Below, piece after piece: positions 47,936 through 60,089 of a stretch of 64,000 nucleotides of DNA. This DNA comes from Balamuthia mandrillaris (lineage: Eukaryota; Discosea; Longamoebia; Balamuthiidae): positions 42,774-106,773 of the forward strand of contig JAVKOQ010000183.1 in the NCBI GenBank assembly GCA_031835245.1, in the 5' to 3' direction. Each line of letters begins with the position of its first letter. Position 1 is the first letter of the stretch. The translations under genes were made by a program, and so were the position numbers. The notes under the pieces are model-generated. The model did no database searches. It was not told the origin of the DNA and saw nothing but the letters and a program-made list of their open reading frames with translations.

Positions 47936-48539
47936 GAAACAACTTCAGTGGTGATATATGGTTAGTAAAACAGCAGCAAGAATATGCTCTATAAACAGTA
48001 TGGCCTCAACTGTGGCTCCAAGTTGGCTAGCATTAGCAAGGTGGAGGTGATCAGCAGGGTGGCCATCAACACGACTATTTCTCTGGCCATTTACTCCTTG
48101 ACCATCATTCTTGGCCATGAATTGCTACTGTGACTACCTGGCAAGAAGCAGCACTCCTCCTTGAGTAATAGAGTGAACAGTATCTTGGCGGGCCTTGTAG
48201 CCATCACTGAGAGTTGTGCCTTTGTGGATCATTGGGGAGCATCCTTGTATATTCGTCGTATCTCTCTTGTAACAAATTGTCTTGTTTCTTATCTTTAACA
48301 ACAACAGTTTTGACATCTTTCATGTACAGGGGCTGTTCCAAGCTGCTGTTGAAGCTATGATCTCTTCACTGGGTTTGTACTCTCACTCTCTCTTTCTTTC
48401 TGACTATCTCTCTGTTTTGTTCTTCAACAAACTAGATAACAAACAATGCAATGCTCTTCCTTATAAACAATTAATGCTATCTAAGAATCGTGTTTCATTT
48501 GATAGCTCTTGTGGTCATCATCATGTAGATGGCCTTTTC
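47936..48539. other. gene-free spacer between low-complexity arrays
   Basis: No supported gene or recognised repeat copy. Confidence 0.4.
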
Positions 48540-48735
48540 TAATGGCAATGACAACAACAACAGTGATAGCAATGACAACAACAATGGCAATTGCAATAGC
48601 AACAGTGATAATAACAACAACAGCAATGGCAATGACAAAGACAACAACAATGGCAATGACAATGCCAAGATGGCAAGGGCAATGGCAATAATAAGGGCAA
48701 AGGCAACGGCAACGACAACAACAAAAGAGCAAGAG
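48540..48735 (+). repeat. (AAC/GACAAC)n low-complexity array 2
   Basis: Degenerate AATGACAACAACAA-type array resembling the one 0.6 kb upstream. Both strands give long artificial open frames. Confidence 0.85.
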
Positions 48736-48799
48736 CAATAGTATGTGGTTATGTTTGTGCCAGTTACCTCATAAATTTTATATAACCGAAATTCAACTC

Positions 48800-49865
48800 C
48801 TTTCACTTGTGAACTATTTACAATAACAATTGGGAAGGCTTTGAGGATGAGGGAGCAAAAGAAGTAAGAGTACACTATCATTTTGGGAAAGCTGCAAAAT
48901 CATCACATAAAAATATGTTCAGAATTTTGACAACATAATTTGACCAAAAACCAGAGAACCATCCAAAAAGATAACTTGACAACAGATTCCAAAAAACTGA
49001 TTTTATAGAGTAACATAGGACAAAGTGTTTGCATAGATTTTCTACAGTTCATTTTTTTTGCATCGTTTTTGTTCAGGAGATTTATTTTTTGAAGACGTTC
49101 AGCAGGAAAGAGAAGCACAGTTTTTCTTGCTCAACACGTGCAAAAAAACTGATCAACCCTGTTCCCTGTTCTTGGTCTGATACTATCTGTCGACAATGTC
49201 CTCAAAAAATAAAACTTTTGTCAAGTTTTGACAACTTCAATTGGTGGTTTATCCAATGCAAACCACTTACTGCCAAAAACCACCTGACCTGTTTCACAAC
49301 CTTAATTTTCCAACAAAACAATTTTTTTTGAACCAACACAAAAAAAACCACAGCAATCTGAGCGATTTGCAAATTTTTTTGTTTTGCGTGTTGCTCAGGG
49401 CTCCTAAAGTACCACGTTTTTGCAGGGAACGCCAAGGTTTGGCTCCTTAAACTACAAAGTTTACACTTTTGTGTCAAACAACAAATCTGTTGAAAAAATT
49501 CAAAGGTGGGAATTCGTTTCCAACAAAAGTTGGTGTCCTGAAACAGGTCAGCCAAAAACGGCTGAAATCTGCTGAAAACATGTTTAGTTGAAGAGCAATG
49601 TAGCTGGATAATCACCAACCCATCAATCCTTAGAAGTGATATCAAGAAGAAAAAAGAGGAAAGAGAAGGATAGCTAGATGGTACAAAGCTAGTCTGAAAG
49701 CTCATTCAACACCTTTCACTCGTTCTAGTTTACAATTGGGAAGACATTGAGGATGAGGGAGTAAGCCAAGTAAGAGTACACTATGTATGTACAATGCTTA
49801 CTTTTTATGTATGGTTTGGTGTTGCTCTCAGAGCAAAAAAAAACTTCTTATTACTACTACTTGAT
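48800..49865 (+). repeat. island edge with two R3 (LINE 3' end) copies
   Basis: R3 pieces lie at 48800-48885 and 49690-49865; the second ends ATTACTACTACTTG. Between them is AT-rich DNA without genes. Ku80 starts immediately after, so this is the right boundary of the transposon island. Confidence 0.6.
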
Positions 49866-49978
49866 AATGGGCCTGAGGTCGTCAAAGTCTTTCTTATTAT
49901 TACTGATTTGATGCTTAGAAAAACCTTCCAGATTGCTGGTTGGCTTGTACATCAATTCTTGCTTTTTGTGAGGTGATC

Positions 49979-52199
49979 TTACTCAATCATACTAAATAAG
50001 TCGTCTGCTGAGGCTTCTTTCTCTTCTATAGCAAGCTGTGAATGTATGGCAAAACTGGTTTCCTGAAAAAACTATGTGCAATAACAATAAGCCCAAATTT
50101 TTGTTTTCAGACAAAGAAAACATTACCTCCTTTGCCTCATCAATAGTAACTGCACTATCTTCAGTTTCTGTGTTTGTAATTAAAGAGATGCCTGAGTCCA
50201 TGATTGCATTCCAAAAGGGTTGGCCTTTGTACTTTTTCTGTAAATGAAACAAAAAGTCGTTGAATTGTTGCCCTTCTTCTTCCAAGATACACCCTTCTCG
50301 TAAAGCTTGGAGACACTCCAGAGCCTTAGGAAAGAGTTGAGAGCCTAAACTATCATCAACCAGCTGAACAATTCGTTCTTTCATTTGGCCAATAGCTGCA
50401 AAATATAGTTGTGAATAGATAGTACTCCAAAAAAGGAGAAACAAACCTTTATCCACTAGGTCAATGTCCCGGCGGGCAATCATGTCCTTGAAGTCTTTTG
50501 CTGGCTTCACTGAACCAACGTCCATGCAACCTGCTGACATCAATGTTTCCCTAAGAGTCCATAGTTAACAAAGGTTGATGCGCTTTGCCACAAAAGAGAC
50601 TGTACATTGATAGGATAGCAGACTCGGAGGACTGGGAAGATTTTGGCTTATCTTTTTTCTCAAAATCTGTCGGAACATAGCTGTCTAACTGTATGTTCTC
50701 TGACTCCAGGCGCTCTTTCCAGAATCGCCGCTGCTCCTTTTGAGGGGCCTCTGAGGTTGCAATGGTAAGAGAAAGGGTAGTCTTGCCAAAGTATTGGGAT
50801 ATGTTTGCTGGTACTTACCAGATTTTGCAAATGGAAATTGGTTTGAAAACTCTTCAAAACTACGTTTTGCTCCTCTAAACAACTCTTCATCCGGCTTGAT
50901 GTAGCTTTCTAGAATAGGATCAAGCTTAGGTAGCGGCCTGTCTGGGTAGAAGGCTCGGAATTGGACACATTGGTATAAATGTTGCAAAGTAGGATTGTAT
51001 GTATATTTGGGTTTTAAGGCTTCCATCGGTTCTCTGTCAAATAACAACAGAATCTTTATAAGTTTCCAGCCAGACGATAAGTTGAAAGCAAAGAAAGAAA
51101 AAACAAGAAAGAAAGATACGACGAGAAAGAACCGAAAACAAAGAAAGAAAGGGTGATAGAAGAGAAAAAAAGACAAGAAAGAAAAGACTAGAAACGACAA
51201 GAAACAGACAGAAAGAAGACATGTACCCTTCTTCATCTTTAGCTGCGGAAATCAAGTCTAATGAGCAAATAAGATCCTCAGCTGCCTTAAGTTGTTGTGA
51301 GGTTGGAACAAGAGACTTGCGGCTTCGTCCAATTATGTCAGTTGCGTTTTCGTCTTTAATATCATCGGAAACGGCCAGGGAAGCAAAAGGATATTGACGG
51401 ATATCTTCGGCAAATGGTAATGTGGCAAAAAAGAGACACTCAAAATCGGGCTTGATATGAGGCAAAAGACAACCCAAGTAGGGAAGTGCTTTTGATCGCT
51501 TAACATAACGCACAATCGCGGCACTGTTTGTTTCTGCTAGAGCATGGACCAAAGAAGAGAGTGCCACAGCTGCATCGTTGTCACCTGGTTCAGCAACCAT
51601 ACATTCCACATTTCCCATAAAGTGCTGTCCTGTGGCAATTTCAAGAGGGTATAAGCTAGGACAAAAATACAACAAGGGTAATAAGAAGGGCGGTACTTGG
51701 CACTTTGTTGGCACTTGTAAATCCTACTAGCTTGAGGCATTTGTCAGCTTCATATTTTAACACGGATTCATCGACTTCAGAAAAAGGGACCTGTTATCAC
51801 AATGGACAGCATTTTTGTTGTTAATCCACGAGTGGTTCAATAATAATACCATAACAGCAGCGTTACAAACAGGTTGGGACGTACCAAAGTCTTGCCATAC
51901 TTGTATCCTTTCACTCGTTCGTCTGGTGATATTTCCACATCCGGGTCAGCAAGGCTATGATAGGTTCGCTCCAGCCTGACTTCCATTCCCTGCGGATTGG
52001 CCGCTAAATAATATAATATTTTTACAAACTCAACAAAGAGGCACAAGAGAAAGAACTCTGCGAGATGAAGAACGTACACATTTGCGACACTGCAGACACC
52101 TTCTTTAGAGTTGGAAACTTTCGCTCCATGGTTTTGCAGTAGCTCCATACCTCAAAGAGAGAGTGTTCATGTTAATAGGGCTTGCACCAATGAGGCAAC

Positions 52200-52239
<40 letters not shown>

Positions 52240-52598
52240 GCCAAACAGGTATTCGGACGCGAGAACTAATCTCAAGGTCGCCACGAAACACTGTACGTTG
52301 TAAGACGCTATGCGAACGAAAGTAGCTCATCATCTCCAAAGCCTGGCTTACTGGTACTACCACTCCTTCCACTTTTTCTGCAAACTGTCTGAGCAGCAAC
52401 TCGTTTTCCCGCTTAATGTACACACACAGAGTTAAGAAAAGTAAGTCCAACTCAAATGAAGGCATAGCAATAAAATACCTTCCGCCTAAGCTGTTCATCC
52501 TTACTCTCCTCTTCCTCCTCTTCTTCTTCAGCTCTCAAGTCTTCTTCTTCTGCGAAGTTTACACCACTGTTATCAGCAACATAATGGGTTGCGCTTTA

Positions 52599-52640
<42 letters not shown>

Positions 52641-53367
52641 TGAGAGAAAGAAGAACGGTTGCTGCCAATACATACATTATGTTCAAACGAGCGTCCATGC
52701 GCTGAAACTGTTCCACGATGGTATCAAAGTCCTCCCCATTGACCGGAGACCCCGCGTCCGTCACCAAAAAGATGCGCTGTTGGAATCGTTTGCCTGCCGT
52801 TTTGTGGAGCAGTAAGTCCATGCCTACTATTAACGCATCAATGACTGATATGTTAAGCATTATCAGTAACCAAAGCCACTCCAGAAGTGAATAGCGAAGA
52901 AAGGGGAGAGCACACACAATCTCCTTCGGCCTTTTCTGGAGAGACGCCGTCCAATTTATGGAGAAGCTCAAGGCTTGGTGGGCCTATCTCTTGCAGCACC
53001 GAGATGTGTTGGTAGCCATCCTCTGACAAACGGTTGTTTGTTTCTGTGATGAAAAGTTGCAGCGAACGTACGTTTATCCAGCCAGCGTAGTTAGTTCTGT
53101 ACACCACACATCAGGAATGGTGAACAAAGGAAGGGGGGTGAAAACCGCTGGTTGGCGTCAAACGAACGAACCTTCTGTGCCAAACAAGACGATGCCCACC
53201 TCGTCGCTCTTTCCAAAAAGTAGCTTTTGCTGGACGAGCAGAGTGACAGCCTTTATGGCAGCCTCCAATGGTGGCGGTGCCTCTCCTTCTTCCTTACTGC
53301 CCAAGGCAGAAGTGCTGCCCATGGAACGGCCCACGTCCAATATAATGACCACCGCTTCCTTGGACAT
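49979..53367 (-). CDS. XRCC5: Ku80 (XRCC5), DNA end-binding subunit of non-homologous end joining
   Basis: A multi-exon gene from ATG 53367. The vWA domain starts MSKEAVVIILDVGRSMGS and continues KAVTLLVQQKLLFGKSDEVG, then IDALIVGMDLLLHKTAGKRF and IFLVTDAGSPVNGEDFDTIV. The beta-barrel core has GYKYGKTLVR, then DNDAAVALSSLVHALAET, AIVRYVKRSKALP, PHIKPDFECLFFATLPFAED and RQYPFASLAVSDD. The C-terminal part has MKERIVQLVDDSL and FLFHLQKKYKGQPFWNAIMD. The last exon (about 50062-49979) ends EKEASADDLFSMIE, resembling the DNA-PKcs-binding tail of vertebrate Ku80. Ku70/Ku80 rings clamp broken ends and also act at telomeres. Several introns carry (CT)n on the coding strand. The gene is in tandem with MCCC2, about 200 bp downstream of it. 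Confidence 0.94.
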
Positions 53368-53572
53368 GCTACTGACCACCTTCACCCCCGCTTCTCTCTC
53401 TCACTCTCTTTGTTTTCTGTATTTTTCCAGATGAGGGCACTAGCCATGCAGAGGTGTGTTTTTTCCTGCTGAAAAGTGTTTCCTATTTATTTTTTTTCTG
53501 CAGCTGTTCTCCCATCATTGGGGTGGTGGCAGTCAAGACAAATCGGGGCTGGGTCATTTGCAACTTCCAGGA

Positions 53573-54972
53573 CTACATACGGAATACACCAAAAGGCAGT
53601 TGTGAAGGAGAGAGAGGAGAAGGCACTGGCGCGTTCAAAGTGGCAGTCAAGGCAAGGCCAAGCACTGCACGACTCTCGGTGGGCGCGATGATGCCATCGT
53701 CCCAGAGACGAGCAGAGGAGTAATAAGGGTGTCCCTCCCGCTCGTATTGGGCCTCGATCCCTTGCTTGAACTTTTGCTCGGCCTCAGCAGGCCAGTCCTT
53801 GCCTTGGGGGCCGTCCCTGCGCACCTGCGCCAATACGCTAGCTGCCTGCTGTCCTCCCATCACGGAGATGCGAGCATTGGGCCACATCCATAGGAAGCGC
53901 GGGCTGTAGGCTCGTCCACACATGCCGTAGTTGCCAGCGCCAAAGCTACCCCCTATGATCAGGGTGAGCTTCGGCACTTGGGCGCACGCCACCGCCATCA
54001 CCATCTTGGCACCATCCTTAGCGATGCCTCCTGCCTCGAAGCTCTTACCCACCATGAAGCCTGTAATGTTTTGCAGGAAGAGGAGAGGAATGCCCCTCTG
54101 ATTGCAGAGCTCAATAAAGTGGGCCCCCTTTTTGGCCGATTCACTGAACAAAATGCCGTTGTTGGCCACTATTCCAATCTTGTGGCCATATAGATTTGCA
54201 AAGCCTATCATGTTGGTTGTGTTAGTGGTAGTGTTGTGGCATGCAATGCACAGCATGAGTACCTGTCACCAAAGTTTGTCCGTAGAGCGCTTTGAATTCA
54301 TCAAAGCGACTGCCGTCAACAATGCGAGCAATTACGGAACGCACATCATAAGGTTTTCTAAGGTCAGAGGGAACGATTTGGTTAAGCTCCTCCGCAGGAT
54401 AAAGTGGCTCCTCGATAGGTGAGGAAGGGCGATAATGTGAAGGTTTCTGAATGTTCAGGTTCTTCACAATATTACGGGCAGTGATAAGGGCGTGCTCGTC
54501 ATCATTTGCATAATGATCAGTTACGCCTGATACTTTGCAATGCAGGTCAGCACCTCCCAGTTCCTCTGCAGTGACGACCTCGCCGGTGGCGGCTTTAACC
54601 AGAGGAGGGCCACCCAGAAATATCGTGCCGTTCTTTCTGACAATCACACACTCATCTGACATGGCGGGAACATAGGCTCCTCCTGCAGTACATGATCCCA
54701 TCACCACTGCTATCTACTCGTTTGGTTTGCAATGGAATGCCGTCCGTTTTAGTCAATGGATCACCTACAACAGTAAAATCTAAAGAGTGGGTGTACTTGG
54801 GGTATTCGCATCGCTGACATGTTAGCCTGATTGAAAAATATACGGCCAAAATGTTCGCGGTCCGGGAATACGTTGTCCTGACGAGGCAAGTTTGCTCCTC
54901 CAGAATCCACTGCATCCACACAACCAAATATTTCATTCGTTAGTAAAAGTTAAGAGTGAAAGAGTAAAAGGG

Positions 54973-55003
<31 letters not shown>

Positions 55004-55972
55004 CGTAAGTTGAAAGGGATGGTAGTTACAAACCGAGGTAGACACAAGGTAATCGATTTTGTTGGGCAATTTCTTGAGCGCGCAAATGTTTCTTTACAGT
55101 TATGGGGTAGTAAGTGCCTCCCTTCACAGTAGCATCGTTGGCCACTACTACACATTCTTGACTAATGACAGAAGCAAAATCAAGAGCTTAGCGAGAGAGA
55201 GAGAGAGAGAGAGAAGAATTAATTTTCGAAAAGCATACCCGTGTATAAGACCAATGCCAGTGATAATGCCACCGCTGGGCACTGCTTCATCGTAGAGTTC
55301 ATGTCCAGCCAGTGGTGAGAACTCCAGAAATGGCGAACTACGGAGGGATCAGAAAAGGCATTCACAAGGAAGGAATTGTTCATCAAAAAAAATACATAAA
55401 AGGGGAGGGTATTACCCTGGGTCAAGAAGGCGGTTCACACGCTCTCTGGGAAGAAGCTTGCCTTTGGACGTGTGTCGTTGGCGAGCCTTCTCGCCTCCGC
55501 CTTTTTGCAATTTCAAACAACAACAAAAAGGAGGGAATGTTGGTGTGACGACAGTCAAACATGTTGCCGTGCCTGAGATCAGCAGTGGGGGGGGGGGGAC
55601 AAGCGAGCAAACCAACGAACCTTGTTTGACCAGATCTATCTGCTGGCGCAGCTCAGCTACCAGTTTGCTCATATTCTCGGAATTGGCCTTTCTTTCCTCG
55701 GGCGTGGCCTCAATAGTGCCGTCCATTACGTTGAAGTCACGCTCGCTGTGGTAGCCGTGCCTCCCCCCATTGCCTGAGGCAGAGAGAGCAAGAGGCCGGG
55801 AGGCCCTCCAACTTGGATGTGATGACCCCAACCACAAAGGTTTGCCAGTGCCACCAACAAGGTGACGGCAGTAAGCAGGGCTGCGTGAGGGCAATAATGC
55901 CGCAGCAGCAGCAGCAGGGCTGGCTTGGCGCGGCAGCAGCCTTCCCATGGTGGTGGCAGGGCTCCTCCTCAT
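53573..55972 (-). CDS. MCCC2: Methylcrotonoyl-CoA carboxylase beta subunit, mitochondrial
   Basis: ATG 55972 opens an Arg/Ala/Ser-rich leader ([16 protein letters not shown]...) typical of a mitochondrial presequence. The carboxyltransferase chain follows: [130 protein letters not shown] and [19 protein letters not shown]. It ends FGVFRM, as human MCCC2 ends FGIFRM. The enzyme, with the biotin-bearing alpha subunit, carboxylates 3-methylcrotonyl-CoA in leucine breakdown. GGQQAA in place of GGEQAA is a mild change. Introns near 55.0 and 55.2 kb hold (CT)n. A long (TTGG)n tract starts about 50 bp upstream of the ATG. Confidence 0.95.
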
Positions 55973-56020
55973 TGGTGTCTTCTTCTTTGTTTCTTTTTTT
56001 TTGTTTCTTTTTAGTTCCCT

Positions 56021-56361
56021 TTGGTTGGTTGGTTGGTTGGTTGGTTGGTTGGTTGGTTGGTTGGTTGGTTGGTTGTGGTTGGTTGGTTGGTTTTGGTTTG
56101 GTTGGTTGGTTGGTTGGTTGGTTGGTTGTGGTTGGTTGGTTGGTTGGTTGGTTGGTTGGTTGGTTGGTTGGTTGGTTGGTTGGTTGGTTGGTTGGTTGTG
56201 GTTGGTTGGTTGGTTGGTTGGTTGGTTGGTTTGGTTGGTTGGTTTGGTTGGTTGGTTGGTTGGTTGGTTGGTTGGTTGGTTGGTTGGTTGGTTGGTTGGT
56301 TGGTTGGTTGGTTGGTTGGTTGGTTGGTTGGTTGGTTGGTTGGTTGGTTGGTTGGTTGGTT
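56021..56361 (+). repeat. (TTGG)n tetranucleotide array in a divergent promoter
   Basis: About 340 bp of almost unbroken TTGG/AACC with a few interruptions (TTGTGG, TTTTGGTTTGG). The plus strand is runs of GG separated by TT, a pattern able to form stacked two-tetrad G-quadruplexes. No stop codon arises in some frames on either strand, so the long Leu-Val-Gly-Trp and Asn-Gln-Pro-Thr open frames are artefacts. The array lies between MCCC2 (-) and the RhoGAP gene (+). Confidence 0.95.
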
Positions 56362-56790
56362 TCTATTTGGGGAGCCCAATTGCTGCTGCACAACTTGAGG
56401 GAGAGGGCTGCACAAGATGAGGTGAGGTCAAGTAGCAGCTGCTGTTGTCGTCCTGAAATGTCTTGCCCCAAGTTTCCCTTCCTTCCCTTGGGAATTGGTT
56501 GCAAAAAAAAACAAAAAAAACTGTGTGCGGCACACACACAGCTCCCCTCCCCTCCCTATGGCTCTATTCGCTTCGGCTGGTACCTTACCTCCCTCCCTCC
56601 CTCCCTTTTTGTAAAAGCAACTTCCTCTCTCTCTCTCACAAGAGAGAGAAGGCAAGCAGGCAGGCAGGGGAGGCAAGCCTCCTCCTCCTCCTTGTCATTT
56701 CCTTCAAAAGAAAAAAAAAGGGAGGGGTCGGTTGCATACTAACACGAAAACGTTTAACGTTCCTCTGCATGATGTGTTGCCATCAAAGTG
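56362..56790. promoter_or_regulatory. upstream region of the RhoGAP gene
   Basis: Contains CCCTCCC-type pyrimidine blocks and A-runs before the likely start at 56791. An upstream coding exon for the RhoGAP protein cannot be excluded, but none is convincing. Confidence 0.4.
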
Positions 56791-57779
56791 ATGGTAGGTG
56801 GTGCGGCCGCCGCTTCCGTCAGCGCCTTTTACTACTACTGGTGGGGAGCTCCCTCCTCCACTGTCTTTGGAAAGCCTCTGGACAAGGTGGCCACGGTGCC
56901 CGCCGGCGAGGAGGAGGAAGGCTTGTCACTTGTCCTTCAGCAACTCTTTGCAGCTCTGAGAAAAACAGGTACTCCTCTCTTGGTTCCGTCCTTCTCCTCA
57001 CCCTAAGTAGCTCAACTTCTCCCAAGGACTAACCGCAGAGGGGCTGTTCCGACAACCTGGAAGCCGCGCACAAGTCCAACAACTAAGAGCCACGATAGAC
57101 GCTGGTTAGTGCCGCCTTTTTGTTTCCAGTTTTAACCGCTCTGTTGCTTGCTAAGATGGTTTGGCAACAACTCAGGACAGGCCGTTCAGTTGGAGGCAGT
57201 AGAAGACCCTTATTTGATAGCAGACCTGCTGAAGCTTTATTTGCGAGAGCTGCCAGAGCCACTATTCCCTCATTCCTCCTGCCAACAGTTCCTTCAAGTT
57301 GAAAGTACGAATTTTTGTTTTCCTTCCCCCAGCCTTGCTTGGGTTGTTTTGTTGAGCGGGGTTACAAACCACAAATAGCTTCCTTCAGACAAACAAAAGA
57401 TGAGGAAACTTGGCTCAAGGAGACAAGAGCCCTGTTGACAGGTCTGCCGCTCGCCAATCGGGTCACCTTACGACACTTGTTCTCGTTCTTGGAGGAGGTG
57501 GCCCAAGTGCCATCCAACAGGATGGACTCGACGAACCTCGCTATCGTGTTTGCCCCAAACCTTATATACCTGGCGGAGGCCTCTCACTCAGAAGTCCTTC
57601 TCGCCACTCCTCTCTTTATTAACCTTGTACAAAAATGCATTGAGCACTGCCATCGGCTATTTACTGGGCTGGCTGAAGACTGCGAGCTTTTATCTCCATC
57701 GCAGCTGCGCCGCCAAAGCGCCTCCTCTGACACTGCTGCTGATGACCTTGAGGACGATTGGCAAAATAGCGATACATAA
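56791..57779 (+). CDS. RhoGAP-domain protein
   Basis: Exons at 56791-56968, 57039-57104, about 57160-57300 and about 57390-57779 encode little more than one RhoGAP domain. They read STVFGKPLDKVATVPAGEEE, LSLVLQQLFAALRKT, GLFRQPGSRAQVQQLRATID, LEAVEDPYLIADLLKLYLRE with LPEPLFPHSSC, then NRVTLRHLFSFLEEVAQVPS and MDSTNLAIVFAPNLI. The arginine in GLFRQPG is the catalytic arginine finger and the NLAxxFAPNL motif is intact, so it should speed GTP hydrolysis on a Rho/Rac-type GTPase and affect actin or membrane traffic. The C-terminus is short and acidic (DLEDDWQNSDT). The exon 2-3 junction does not close in frame as I read it, so that splice site is unresolved. A (CT)n array lies in the presumed 3' region. 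Confidence 0.87.
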
Positions 57780-57914
57780 CTTTATCCTTGTTTTGATGCT
57801 GCTTCATTCAGCAAGGCCTTTTCCTGTTTGCTGTAAAACGAACGGAAGATTATCAAGAAGCCCACAACAACAAAAGGATTCCTTTTGTTGTCTCTCTCTG
57901 TCTCTCTCTCTGAC

Positions 57915-57964
<50 letters not shown>

Positions 57965-58165
57965 GAAAAAAAGAGGCTGAAGCTCCGCTAGGTAATTACA
58001 GGGGACTGCAAGTTTTTAGTTTTTGTTTTTTGTTTTTATTCTGCTGTTTTCCCCTTACTTATTGCAAAAGGACTGCTGCTGCCTAGGATTTGTTATTTTG
58101 TTGATGCTGAAAAATCTTTGCTGCAATGGCTCTTTTTTGAAATTGTTCACAGCACAATGAGCGAG
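57780..58165. other. convergent gap with (CT)n array
   Basis: Between the RhoGAP stop and the putative TSG101 stop. CTCTCT repeats occupy about 57890-57962, on the RhoGAP coding strand. No gene is seen. Confidence 0.55.
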
Positions 58166-59698
58166 TCATCTGTGTTTATGCGCCGTTAGCTTACCACCCT
58201 AACAAAAACAAAAAACAAAAATATCTTAGGGGAAAAAACAAACAAACAAACAAACCTTTAAAAAGAAGTCCAGGCTTATCTTTCCTTGGTGTAAAGCCTT
58301 ATCATAGTAGTACAGCACATCTTCGATAGCAGCGTCTTCTGCTACCGCTTGGTAGATTCTGTGCGTGAAGAAGAGTTAAGCCCAATTGGAAAGAAAAGAA
58401 GCAGTAAGCAAAACTAGTTGAAGTTAATGGAGAACGTACTGCAAAGATAAGGCATCTGTAGGAACAAATGCTTTGTCAGCTTGTAAAGCGTGGTCTTGGG
58501 TTGAAAGCCAGTGGCTTAACTTTTCATCTTGTTGCATTGTAACCAAAAGAATCTCTTCCAGTTTTTTCTGCCATACAACCATAAGCATAGGTATATGAAT
58601 ACAATACAAAAAAAACTCAAGGTGTCATACTTTAGTTTGCAATACTTGCTCTTTACAGTGAGTAAGCCACTGTGCGCCGTCTGAAAGCCGTTCATAAATC
58701 AACAGCATCTTGGCGTTATCTGCTTCTATTTGGCTGGCTAAAGAAGCGGCATGTGCCACCAACTTTTTGTTTAACAACTGATTTTCATCTTCTTTGATTG
58801 GTGTGTGCTGATTGTTTGTGAAAGTCCTTAGCACATGTTACAGCACAGATCAAACACATTTGAGAAGAACAAACCTGAACAAAAGTGTGCCCAACAGCTA
58901 CGGCGGCAGCAGCAGGCTGTTGCTGCATAATAACATTCTGTGGTTGTGGTTTGGCATAAACAGGAGGGTCCTGGCTAAAGATTTCTTGTAGTTGAGATAG
59001 TAGTGAGATGAGGTTGCCGGGCTGTCTTTGGTGTTGCCATTGGTGAAGGTAAGGCATATAACATTGCCCAGCCGAGTCAACGTGCCTATGCTTTTCTCGT
59101 ATGGCCATTGCTGTCCATTGAGAAGAGAGTGGGAAAGAGAAACGACGAAAGAGAAACGACGAAAGAGAAAGAGAGGGTTCAGTAAAAGGAACACCACATA
59201 TGTAGGAGATATTAGGAAGACGTACTGCTTGTTGGCCTAACAAAGCAAAGCGGTGGTTTTTGGGGGTACTCTTTGGGAAGCCATACTTCAATGGGTATGT
59301 TGTACTGGTTGTTGCGGAAGGTGATCGGCACCGTCCCTTTCAGAGAGACAAGCAGCGAAGACTGGCCGTCGTTGCTCACTGTAAAAGCCCTTTGTTAGTG
59401 GCTGGTGAGGCAATGGTTTTGATGAGGCTATGAACAAGTACCGAACGTGTCCTCCTTGGGAAACAACGAGGGGAAGGCTTTCAGTGCCTCCTCGATGTCA
59501 GCTTGGACCACACCCTCAGCCTCGTACTGCATGCACACCAACCCCAACAAACAACAAACAAGGTCAAGCAGAGGGAACAAAAACCAAAGGTCAGATCAAG
59601 GAGGGAACGAAGCAAGAGAGGACAGCATGGGTGCCACCCACCGATTGGAGTACTCTCTGTAACACGGCAGAGAACGGAGAAGACGCAATAGCCTTCAT
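58166..59698 (-). CDS. TSG101: TSG101/Vps23, ESCRT-I subunit
   Basis: ATG 59698 opens MKAIASSPFSAVLQRVLQS. After an intron YEAEGVVQADIEEALKAFPS and FRNNQYNIPIEVWLPKSTPK give the UEV ubiquitin-binding domain, continued by HVDSAGQCYMPYLHQWQHQ, then LISLLSQLQEIFSQDPPVYA. A Gln/Ala/Pro linker and a coiled coil (LLNKKLVAHAASLASQIEAD) follow. The steadiness box is AIEDVLYYYDKALHQGKISL, then DFFLK (58.3 kb). TSG101 binds ubiquitinated cargo and starts ESCRT sorting at endosomes. The last short exon (to about 58166) is uncertain; as read the protein ends soon after DFFLK, shorter than the human steadiness box. It lies immediately downstream of LST8 on the same strand. Confidence 0.9.
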
Positions 59699-59934
59699 TC
59701 AGTATCAATAACTGCAAGATGATGCTGATCAGTTGCTTCCTCCCTCCTCCATACAATACAGGAAGGGCAGGGTGCTTTGTTGGGCTTTCCGCCTCTCCTC
59801 TCCTCTCTTTCTATATATAGACCCCTCAGGCGGACCACTCTTGGCCTTGGTGGTGCCAACAAGAGGATGGGGAGAAGAAGCAGTGGTCGGGTGGGTTTTA
59901 AACAATGAAGCTTTGTTTCTCTTACATCCCCATC

Positions 59935-59974
<40 letters not shown>

Positions 59975-60089
59975 GTTTCTCTTTCGATTGCAATAGTGAG
60001 AGTGGATAGTCCGCCACACACAAACTCGTTTCTATCAGTATCTCCCATCCAAATACAACAACAGGCAGGCGGTTTTGTGTGTAGCATCC
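59699..60089. promoter_or_regulatory. gap between LST8 and TSG101
   Basis: It holds the 3' end of LST8 and the promoter of TSG101 (both minus strand). CTATATATAGA at about 59811-59821 could be a TATA element roughly 115 bp before the TSG101 ATG. (CT)n lies on the plus strand at 59938-59970, opposite in orientation to the intronic arrays. Confidence 0.45.

Noticed and set aside
47755-48735. Possible CRISPR-like or regular spaced repeats
   Set aside because: The repeats are degenerate trinucleotide arrays without unique spacers, and the DNA is eukaryotic.
47650-48881. Asn/His-rich and Leu/Ser-rich frames
   Set aside because: Products of AAC-type low-complexity DNA on both strands with no start context or domain.
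55947-56537. Long open frames of repeated Leu-Val-Gly-Trp (+) and Asn-Gln-Pro-Thr (-)
   Set aside because: They arise from the stop-free (TTGG)n array, are open on both strands, and have no flanking domain.
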